Assembly: GCF_963082655.1 (NCBI RefSeq)
Contig: NC_081554.1
Span: 191,486,206 to 191,550,205, forward strand
Source of the DNA: Stomoxys calcitrans
Taxonomy: Eukaryota; Arthropoda; Insecta; Diptera; Muscidae
Direction of reading: 5' to 3'
DNA length: 64,000 nt
Shown: piece after piece, positions 55,471-64,000 of the stretch
Layout of the letters: each line of letters opens with the position of its first letter
Numbering within the stretch: the stretch's first letter is position 1
Notes under the pieces: model-generated
The model's database searches: none
Seen by the model: the letters and a program-made list of their open reading frames with translations, nothing else
What the model was told of the DNA's origin: nothing
Position numbers and translations under genes: made by a program

Positions 55471-56890
55471 TTAATAAACAAAATAAAAAGTGAATATATT
55501 GAATTAATAAACCGTTACCATTACCTTTTTGCACTCCTTTATAATTGTGCTAAAAATACATTGCCAGAATTACCCTTCTTGAAGCCATACCAAGGCCAAT
55601 GCAAAAAAACGGAAATTATTTCGAATAAAACGAAAGAAATTAAGAGAACTTATGTCACGAGAATATTTCGCCATCATTTGTAAAACATACAGTAAATATA
55701 CATGACCTTGAGTGTAAGCGTTTATTAAGTTTTTTCGTTGTTGTTTTTTTGGTCATTGGGAAATGTAGAAGTGTCATTGGACATAACAAAAACTGTACAC
55801 CGGTAAAGCAAGGTCTGCAGGAAATGCAAGGTTTATTCAGGCTAGTTATAAGTTGTAATAGTTGTATGAAATCAGTGACGGTGTGGAACATTAAGTTGTG
55901 ATAGGTAAACATCTTTTAAGTGAAAGGGCTTTGAATCTCTTCGAAAAGGTAGAGATTAAATATAGCCGGAGAAGCTCCCTATTAAAGGTACTGTTCCAAT
56001 ATTTCACAAACGACAAAAAAATCCTTTAACAGTTCAAATGCATAGTCTCATTTAAAAAATATGGGTTTTCTTTGTATACCATTGGTGAAACTATTTTCTT
56101 TCAATACATCACGCTCACATATTTTTGGCTACTATTGCCTGGAACCATTAGCGTAGAGAGGCCTCTGGGGGGAGGACTAAGTTTTAGCAACCCCCCACCC
56201 CACAAAATATTAAAAGTTACAACATTTGCCAAATTTATTGATTCTGGAAGGGTGTAAGAACAGCCAGACGAATGAGCGGGTAACTGAACGTGCCATTTTT
56301 GTACACTATTCAATGTCTAACTCACACCCAATTTTCTTCGAGTGTATTATCCACAAAGAAACGTGCCTTATTTTTCATTTGACTTAAATTGTCCAGGGAG
56401 AGAGAAACAAAAAACGACCTCGATTGCATGCCAAACAAAATTCGTACAGAAATAAAGTTCAAACAATTGGAAAACCGAAAATGACAAGTCGGCAAATATG
56501 TGTCTTAGTATGTAAGTCACCTAGTTGGAACATTTACATACAGACACATAAGTGATAGACAACGAAAAGCCTTTCACCTAACATCTGCCATACTCATAAC
56601 AATAAACGAGGTCATCCCTTCATAAAGTCGAATAGCCCTTGTAATCTGCCACCCCCAATGAAGAGTGTGTTAGGCAAATATTTGTCATTAACTTTCTAAT
56701 GTTTGATTAATTGTAACACTTACCGTGTAACATAAACGACAGACATATCAACTAAGAGACACACAAACAAATGTTGTATTATTGTAAAAAGACTACATTT
56801 GGCAAATATCGCGTGCTTGGCTGAATAAAAAACATTTATCAAATGATTAGTTTCCACGCTCATTAATTTGAAGTACTTTAATGCAATACT
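55471..56890. other. Unique AT-rich region, no confirmed gene
   Basis: No repeat family or RNA gene recognised. Minus frames at 55655-55912, 56101-56313 and 56720-56917 are short and lack recognisable domains. Confidence 0.4.
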
Positions 56891-56970
56891 GTCGATTTTA
56901 TAGACAAATTTTAGCACCGAAAATTAATTTGTCGATTTTATAGACAAATTTTAGCACCGAAAATTAATTT
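56891..56970. repeat. Perfect 40-bp tandem duplication
   Basis: Two identical 40-bp copies (56891-56930, 56931-56970), each starting GTCGATTTTATAGACAAATT and ending AAATTAATTT. Confidence 0.95.
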
Positions 56971-57152
56971 AAGGGTAGGGTTAGGTTGAAAAGAGGGTGC
57001 AGATATTAATCCGCCCCATGCCACATACACCTTAGCCAGTAATCAGCTTGTTGTGCGCTCTAAATACTAAAAGAAAGTAACCTCGAAAACAAAAATCGAA
57101 AAGGGTATGGTGATATAAAAACAAAAAAAAAAAGCGTGCCCCACCCACCTCC
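56971..57152. other. Unassigned, possibly transposon-derived segment
   Basis: AAGGGTAGGGTTAGGTTG and TTAATCCGCCCCATGCC look like a repeat I have seen in flies, but no second copy is present here. It leads into the B-type element. Confidence 0.3.
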
Positions 57153-58392
57153 CCACCTCGGGTATATATGTAAACCAGCTTTCGTCATAATCCGGTGAAA
57201 AATGCATAATTTATGCCAGTTAACCACCACCGCAATATCATTTCTCCCATTCTTTACTTAATCTGCTCATGCTCTACGTTTCAAAGTATTGGAGCAGTGC
57301 AAATACCGAAAGCGGAGTTCAGTTCGGCAGCCGACCAAGAAACATTCTCATAGAGAACGATCAAACGACGAAACTGGCCTCGGTTTTGTATGGATGCTCA
57401 TTTCAACAAAAGTGAGGCCAGCTTCGCATTCCGATCGTTCTCTATGAGAATGTTACTTAGTCGGCTGCCATAACTGAACTCTCCTCACCCTTTGTTTGGA
57501 TGCTCAGTTGTTTGGATGCTCGGCCAGCAGTCGCTCTGCAATTCTGGCAAGCCAGCGTGAAACTGAAATTCACCATTCGATATTTACGCTGCTCTCATAC
57601 TCAGAGAAATGATATCGTGGTGGTGGTTAACTTGTCCCCATAGCAGCTATATCGATATATATTCCGATTTGGACCAAATTCGGCACGGACATTAAGTGGC
57701 CTAATAAGTCATTGTTCAATTTTGTAGAACAAAATATTGGTAATTTTTGGTAGCTATATCCAATCGGAATATAAAAATGGGCCTTTTATGGGGTCAAGAC
57801 TTTTAATCAAGAGATCGGTCTATATCGCCGATATATGCAAATCTAGACCGATCTGGGCCAAATTGCAGAAAAATGTCGAAGAGCCTAACACAACTCAACT
57901 GTCCCAAATTTCGGCGAAATCGGACAATAAATGCGCCTTGTATGGGCCCAGGACATTAAATGGAGATATCGGTCTATATGGCAGCTATGTCCAAATCTGA
58001 ACTGATCTAGCACTGAACACAACTCACTGTCCCAAATTTCAGCCAAATAGGATAATAAATGTTGCTTTTATAGGCCTCAAACCTTATATCGGCTGATAGG
58101 TCTATATGGGGATTATATCAAGATATAGTCCAATATAGCCAATCTTCAAACTTAACCTACCTATGGACAAAAAAAGAATTTATGCAAAGTTTCAGCTCAG
58201 TATCTCTATTTTTTTAAGACTGTATGTTGATTTCAACAGACAGACCGGCAGATGGACATACATGGCTAGATCAACATGAATTTTTACGACGATCAAGAAT
58301 ATATATATTTTATAGGATGTGAAATGGATATTTCGATGTGTTTCAAACGGAATGACAAAATTAATATACCCCCATCCTTGGATGGTGGGTTT
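57153..58392 (+). mobile_element. B-type element, split by a fold-back MITE
   Basis: 5' end CACCTCGGGTATATATG, AAACCAGCTTTCGTC and GGTGAAAAATGCATAATTT. The MITE at 57218-57632 interrupts; afterwards CCCATAGCAGCTATATCG and ATATATTCCGATTTGGACC resume exactly as in the 46511 copy. Units follow near 57835 and 57980, then the 3' block (GACAGACCGGCAGATGGAC, AAGAATATATATATTTTATA, CCCCCATCCTTGGATGGTGG). Confidence 0.87.
57218..57632. mobile_element. 415-bp fold-back MITE
   Basis: Terminal inverted repeats of 29 bp begin AGTTAACCACCACC and end ATATCATTTCTC; the two ends differ at two positions (GCA against ACG). Inside, a second inverted repeat of about 75 bp has arms at 57315-57388 and 57407-57481 and an 18-nt loop; within it CATTCTCATAGAGAACGATC matches its complement perfectly. 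No target duplication is certain. No coding capacity. The superfamily is not recognised. Confidence 0.88.
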
Positions 58393-58594
58393 TAAAAATT
58401 TTAGATTTTCATTAAGTTAAGATAAATTTGCCAGAAATGTCATTAACAGTAGAAACGGCTTTAAAATTCGTTGATTAGCGAAAAATTATAAATCCAAAGC
58501 ATACTTCTAGGCGGCATAAATAAATCTGTTGGAAATCGTTAATTCAAATTGATGCAAATAAAAGCAAAGCATGCTTTTAGGCTTTAACCAAAGC

Positions 58595-58742
58595 AAATGC
58601 AAATTTTGCCCATGAACTTTCCGCTAAGGAACGGGGGCAAACTTCTCACATGTCAATGAGTGCAGTCCGATTCTAGTTAAAGTTCAATGATAAGCACCTC
58701 CTTTTTATAGCCGAATCCGAACGGCGTGCCGCAGTATAAAAT
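58595..58742 (-). mobile_element. tRNA-derived SINE, 3' half only
   Basis: Minus strand: TGCGGCACGCCGTTCGGATT, CGGCTATAAAAAGGAGGTGC, GAATCGGACTGCACTCATTG and TTCATGGGCAAAATTTGC. The tRNA head with A and B boxes is absent. Confidence 0.85.
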
Positions 58743-58866
58743 GTCTTTATATTCGAAGTGGGAAGAGCCTTTCCCTCAACATTTTCATAAACCGCAGATT
58801 TCGGAGACGATTCAAACAAAATTTTTTTGCAATCTAATGCTAACTTAAAAACAAAAAATTGTTTAA

Positions 58867-60108
58867 ACAAATAAAAGCGTTCTAAGTTCGGCCGGGTTGA
58901 ACCTTATTTACCCTCCACCATAGATTGCATTTGTCGAGTTCTTTCGCCGATATCTCTTTTTAGGTAAACAAAGAATAAAAAGAAGAATTGCTATAAAATT
59001 GGTACTATATTATGGTCCGAATCGGACCATAATTTAATTGAACGCTGGAGCCCTTTAAGGGCTCAAGAATTAAAATAGAGAGATCGGTTTATATGAGAAC
59101 TGTATCAGGCCGTAGACCCATTCGAACCATATTTGACACGTATGTTGAAGGCCATGGAAGAAGCCGTTGTAAAAAATTTCAGCCACTTCGGATAATAATT
59201 ATGTCCTCTAGAGGATCAAGAAGTCAAGATCCCAGATCGTTTCATACGGTAGCTATATCAGGTTATGGATCGATTTAAACCATATTTGGGACAGTTAAGA
59301 ATAATGCCCTCTAGTGGCTCAAGAAGTCAAGATTCAAGATCGGTTTATATAGCAGCTATATCAGTTTATGAACAGATTTCAACCATACTCAGCACAGTTG
59401 TTTGAGGTCATAACATAACACGTCGTGCTGAATTTCAGCCAAGTCGGATATGAAGTGCGCCCTCTAGACACTCAAAAAGTTAAGACCCCACATAGGTTTA
59501 TGTGAAAGCTAAATCAGGTTATGAACCAATTTCAACCATACTCAGCACAGTTGTTGGAAGTCATAATAAAACACCTCATGCCAAACTTCAGCCAAATCGG
59601 ATAAGAATTTTTCCTTCTAGTGGTTCAAGAAGTTAAGATCCAAGATCGGTTTATATAGCAGCTATATCAGCTTACTTAACACAGTTGTTGGAAGTCATTA
59701 CATAAATCGTTGTGCTAATTTTCAGCCAAATCGGATATGAAGTGCGCCCTCTAGACACTCAAAAAGTCAAGACCCCACATAGGTTTATATGACAGCTAAA
59801 TCAGGTTATGAACCAATTTCAACCATTCTCAGCATAGTTTTTGGATAATATAAAACTATGGACCCATATGGTCCATTTACAACCCCAACCGACCTACACT
59901 AATAAAAAGCATTTGCACAAAATTTCAAGCGGCTAGCTTTACTCCTTCGAAAGTTAGCATGCTTTTGACGGACGGACAGGCTAGTTCGACTTAAAATGTC
60001 ATGACGATCAAGAACATATGTACTTAATGGAGTCTTAGACGAATATTTAGAGGAGTTACAAACAGAATGACGAAATTAGTGTACCCCCATCCTATGGTGG
60101 AGGGTATA
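58867..60108 (-). mobile_element. Full-length A-type element, minus orientation
   Basis: AACAAATAAAAGCGTTCTAA, TTCGGCCGGGTTGAA, TTACCCTCCACCATAG, ATCTCTTTTTAGGTAAAC, units with GATCGGTTTATAT near 59084, 59340 and 59650, then AGTTAGCATGCTTTTGACGG, CTAGTTCGACTTAAAATG, AAGAACATATGTACTTAATG and CCTATGGTGGAGGGTATA. Both termini present. Confidence 0.88.
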
Positions 60109-61050
60109 AAAATAAAGTGTGCTGGAGGAACGCCCCATCCCAAAACTCAGCAATCGGACTTGTTGACCGATTCGGACAATATGGATATTACCGAATAGCT
60201 CCTCTTCGCTTGATATGTGACTCCACCTTAAAATTCGACCAGCTGATGGTGCTCTTCATGACGCTGTTAGATACATTCAACGGAATTTGGGGAAGACGAC
60301 TTCACCTTGGCGGCCTTCTTGGACATAAAAGGGGCTTTTCATAACGTCAAGTTGAAGTCCAACAGGTCCAACTCTGTGGAGGACAAGAGGATCCATTATC
60401 TACTTTTGAATTGGATCTATACAATGCAGAAAGGCTGGATTATCAATGAATAATCAGCGGAGGAAGATTGTAACTAGAGCTATTCCGCAAAATGCGGTTA
60501 TATCCCCGATCGAGTGACCAGTCGAGACAGACATCTTGAAACTTGCTGTCAGAGATTCGAGAAGGAGTGCCGAAGATCAAGACGCTTGGAAATCTTTTTT
60601 ACGTTTGGCTACAGGAATAAATTTTCTGTAATGGCCAACAAAAGTTAAGTTATCAATGATATTCTCAAGTCCTTTAAAGGAGGAAGGAATGGAAGTCGTT
60701 GCCTACGGGAATGATGTCGTTCTCACTCTAGCCGCCCTTTTTTCAACTATTACGGACCTTGCGTTAAGAATGCTCACTGGATGGGAGAAGACTAATGAGC
60801 TCTGAAAAAACCCCAACAAGTCTGAGCTGATGCGTTTTCGCCAAGAAACGAAAGTAGGGCGTTTTAAGAAACGGGTAAGGGGTAGAGTTAATGCTCTTTT
60901 CAGAGATCGAGGACCTAGGCGGGATTATCGACCAGAAAGTGTCAGATAGGAATTTCATACTCTGTTGCAACTCTATAAGAACAAGTTGAAAACAACATCT
61001 GTACACGCCATGTTTACGACGGTGGTTCTGTTAATTCTCATCTATGGATA
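60109..61050 (+). pseudogene. LINE reverse-transcriptase remnant
   Basis: A decayed non-LTR RT read in changing frames. RT motif A is intact as AAFLDIKGAFHNVKL (about 60310-60354). The usual G-x-P-Q-G-G-V-I-S-P block appears as AIPQNAVISP (about 60480-60510). The YADD box is YGND within VVAYGNDVVL (60694-60723), so both the Ala and the first catalytic Asp are changed. NPNKSELMRFRQETKV (about 60811-60860) and the tail AMFTTVVLLILIYG (about 61008-61049) match the region after the palm domain. Numerous stops and frameshifts. It starts directly at the A-type end and stops where SINE sequence begins. Confidence 0.83.
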
Positions 61051-61175
61051 CCCAAGTGTTGGGCCTATGACGCCCAACACTTGGGTTCGACTCCTGCCGA
61101 GAGCATTAGAAAACTTTTCAGCGGTGGTTATCCCATCCCTAATGCTGGCTACATATGTGAGATACAAAATTTTGA
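61051..61175 (+). mobile_element. SINE fragment joined to a LINE, with hairpin
   Basis: CCTATGACGCCCAACACTTG, GGGTTCGACTCCTGCCGAGA (B box), TTTTCAGCGGTGGTTATCCC and ATGCTGGCTACATATGTGAG match the first SINE family on the plus strand; the A box is missing. The front forms a perfect inverted repeat (61051-61064 and 61072-61085, loop CTATGAC). Confidence 0.85.
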
Positions 61176-61214
61176 AGAACAGTTTTTTTAATGTTGAAAT
61201 AATTGTTAAAACCA

Positions 61215-61900
61215 GTAAGGAAAGGCAAAAGTCGGGCCGTGGCGACTTTATAATACCCTACAACTACCCTATAAATACAAAAGGTGGGCTATATATAATT
61301 CTGAACCAATTTTGATGGACCTCGGCGGATGTATTCAGATAGGTTATTAGGTTATGTAATAACTATGGTTGAAAAATGGAAACAAATTACCCAAAATCTG
61401 ACGAACATATACATGGGAGCTAAATTTAAATCTGAACCGATTTCTATGAAATTCACCAGTTATATCGAGAGTTAGAGGAAAATCCTTCCTGCCGAAGTTC
61501 GAGAGAATCGGTTAAAAAATGACCATTTTATTCCTGTATCACAGCATATCGGACGAAAATATATATGGGAGCTATATCCAAATCAGAACCGATTTTTATA
61601 AAATTCACCAGTAATATTGAGAGCCAAGAGCAAATCGTTCCAACGGTATTTCAAGAAAATCGGTCAACAAATGACCATTTTATTGCTGTATTACTGCAAA
61701 TCGGACGAAGGTATGTATGGGAGCTATATCCAAATCTGAACCGATTTTTAGGAAAAATAGAAAGAATCGGTTAACAAATGACGAGCATATATATAGGAGC
61801 TATATCCAAATCTGAACCGATATATTGAACCAGTAATATTGAGAGTCAAGAGAAAATCGTTCATAAAAAATTTCAAGAAAATCGGTCAACAAATGACCAT
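61215..61900 (+). mobile_element. C-type element, 3' truncated
   Basis: AAGGCAAAAGTCGGGCCGTG, GCGACTTTATAATACCCTAC, then units with TATATGGGAGCTATATCC, AAATCTGAACCGATTTTTA, AAGAAAATCGGTCAACAAAT and GACCATTTTATTGCTGTAT near 61395, 61560 and 61720. It ends at AATGACCATGACCACG, where A-type text starts. Confidence 0.82.
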
Positions 61901-62970
61901 GACCACGTTTCGATATAGCTGCCATATAAACCGATCTGGGATCTTGACTTCTTGAGCCGCTAGAGGGCACAATTACTATCCGATTTGGCTGAAATGTTGC
62001 ATGAAGTGTTTTAGTATGACTTCCAACAACTGTGCTGAGTATGGTTGAAAACGGTCCATAACCTGATATAGCTGTCATATAAACCTATCTGGGGTCTTGA
62101 CTTCTTGAGCGTCTAGAGTGCGCAATTCCTATCCGATTTGGCTGAAATTTTGCATGAGGTGTTTTGTTATGACGTTCAACAACTGTGCTAAGAATAGTTC
62201 AAATAGGTCCATAACCTGACATAGCTGTCATATAAACCGATCTGGGGTCTTGACTTCTTGAGCCTCTACAGGGAGTAAATCCTATCCGATTTGGCTGAAA
62301 TATTGCATGACTTTTTTTGTTATGACTTCCAACAACTGTATTGAGAATGGTTCAAATCGGTCCATATAAACCGATCTTGGGTCTTGACTTCTTGAGCCTC
62401 TACAGGGAGCAACTACTATCCGATTTGGCTGAAATTTTGCGTGAGGTGTTTTGTTATGACTTTCAACAACTGTGCTAAGATTAGTTCATAATTGTACTAA
62501 GATTAGTTCATTAGTTCGGTTCATAACCTGATATAGCTGCCATATCGATCGATCTGGGGTCTTGACTTCTTGAACCACTATAGGACGCAATTATTATCTT
62601 ATTTGGGTGAAATTTTGTACAACGGGTTCTTCCATGACCTTCAAAATACGTGTCAAATATGTTCTGAATCGTTCCATAGCCTCATACAGCTCCCCTATAA
62701 TACGATCTCCCTATTTTACTTTTTGAGCCCCTAAAGGGCGTAATTCTTATTCGATTTGGTTGAAATTTTACATGGTCTCCAACATTCACTCCATTATGGT
62801 CAATTCGCACCATTACTTGATATAGCTCTAACAGCATAGCAATTCTTTTTTTTTATCCTTTCCTTTGTTTGCCTAAAAAGAGACACCGGGGAAAGTACTC
62901 GACAAATGCGATCCATGGTGGAGAGTATATAAGATTCGGCCCGGCCGAACTTAGCACGCTTTTACTTGTT
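61901..62970 (+). mobile_element. A-type element, 5' truncated, 3' complete
   Basis: Starts TTTCGATATAGCTGCCATAT. Units near 61925, 62075, 62230, 62365 and 62545, then the terminal unit, CCTAAAAAGAGACACCGGG, ATGGTGGAGAGTATATAAG, TTCGGCCCGGCCGAA and GCACGCTTTTACTTGTT. The 5' block is replaced by C-type sequence. Confidence 0.85.
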
Positions 62971-64000
62971 TTTTATAAAACTTTGCATGGAGGCAAAATT
63001 TTGAAGAAATTTTTTATTGTTGGAATTATTTTTCAAAATTACCAGATTTTTTTTTTTTTCTATGAACTTATAATTTGCTTATTATTTCTTCGTAAGTCAA
63101 ATTTTATTTGATTTTCTTTCTAAAGTCTAGTTTTTATCAAAATGTTCTTCAATAATCCAGTTTTCATAAGAAATTCTAAAAAATTTAGGAAATTTTTTGC
63201 GAAAAGAAAGTTGATACAAGTTTTCCACTAACACCCAATTTTTATTCTATGTTGGAAATAATATATATACAATATATATATTTTTTTTAATTCCAATTTC
63301 ACCATATTTTTTTAAAATGTATTTTAGTTCATTTTGCATTTTACCCTCTTCTAAGCCTCATGATAAACCTACTCTCTCTCTCTTGTATTTCGGTCTTTTC
63401 AACGACAACTTTGTTTGCTACGTTCTTTATTCACACTTTGAACATATTTTGGAAGTCTAGCTTCTAGCCCCCTCCCCGCTTAAGAGATCTTTGGCCCGAT
63501 ATATCGAGGTTTTTAGTTCTCTGGCACGAGTAAGCAGCACAATGTAGAAGACGCATTGTGTGACAGCTAAAAATAGATGTCGCAGAAATTGTTTTTGTGT
63601 TTTTTTTTCTGTTGTCATTTTGCGAACTTAAATCACACCGATAACGAAACTTAAATTTAAATTCGCATTTGAAATGAGTTGGAGATTTTTTTTTCTTGTT
63701 TGTTTGTTGACATTTCAAACGATCTGCTGCGTTAGCCGGCCGATTGCTGTTGTTGTTGTTTTGTTGTTGTTGTTGTCGAAATAATATTTGCTTTAATTAA
63801 CATATCAGTGTTATTTATGATATGTTTTTCACAGTTCTATTGTTGAGACCGTTTTTTCTTCGAGCTGATACAATCGGTCTTACCTAAAGGCCACATTTAA
63901 GTGAAGAAATTTTTTGGAAATTCAAATTTGGTATTTTACATTGTATCTATGGAGCCAAGAGGGCGTTTTCATAAATAGTTTAAGGGGCATAATGGATTTA
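62971..64000. other. Unique AT-rich region with a (TTG)n microsatellite
   Basis: T-rich runs at 63048-63059. A (TTG)n-like tract occupies 63744-63777, of a kind often seen near fly genes. A minus frame at 63464-63718 is not recognisable. The region continues beyond the window. Confidence 0.45.

Overview
The window looks like gene-poor, repeat-dominated DNA from an insect, most likely a calyptrate fly (house fly, stable fly or horn fly type). The basis is an AT-rich composition, decayed mariner and Jockey-superfamily LINE copies, tRNA-headed SINEs, and many copies of interspersed elements whose internal unit carries motifs such as CATATAAACCGATCT. I recall these motifs as abundant in muscid assemblies; the species call is inference. 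No bacterial operons, rRNA genes or CRISPR arrays are present. Only one open frame (26374-26775) has the composition of a possible host exon. The letters A to G used for repeat families below are local names.

Layout. 1-1560 is a degenerate 31-bp satellite. 2.0-10.7 kb is a mosaic: SINE pieces, A-type and B-type elements, a complete but dead mariner (6079-7323) with both terminal inverted repeats, a second mariner-type MITE, an E-type element and an A/C-type composite. 10.8-11.7 kb is a (TTTTA)n array. 13.3-14.5 kb holds a LINE reverse-transcriptase fragment and an A-type copy with a nested MITE. 15.9-19.9 kb holds an AT-rich F-type element, an E-type element, a SINE and a second F-type element split by a full-length A-type copy. 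20.7-22.7 kb is a mosaic Jockey-like LINE on the minus strand, followed by C-type and A-type copies to 25.4 kb. 25.4-31.6 kb is the least repetitive part and contains the candidate exon. 31.6-39.7 kb is again dense with nested elements; the clearest case is a SINE inserted, with a 12-bp target duplication, into the last codons of a LINE ORF2. 41.8-44.6 kb is an 18/19-bp palindromic satellite. 46.5-50.2 kb holds B, A and E elements. 51221-55470 is an uninterrupted run of 850 TAAAC units. 57.1-64.0 kb holds B, A and C elements, a fold-back MITE, SINEs and another LINE fragment.

How it fits together. None of the transposon reading frames is intact, so movement of LINEs, SINEs and MITEs would have depended on enzymes encoded elsewhere. 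The A-type elements combine inverted 15-bp subterminal motifs, a (GTCC/GTCT)n microsatellite, a GC-rich 3' hairpin, T-rich insertion flanks and a variable number of internal units of about 150 bp. That architecture suggests non-autonomous Helentron-associated elements of the DINE-1 type (inference). A-, B-, C- and D-type elements share related unit sequence, and several junctions join one family to another. At several places a repeat is followed by a perfect inverted copy of its own end with a short loop, which looks like fold-back or template-switch repair.
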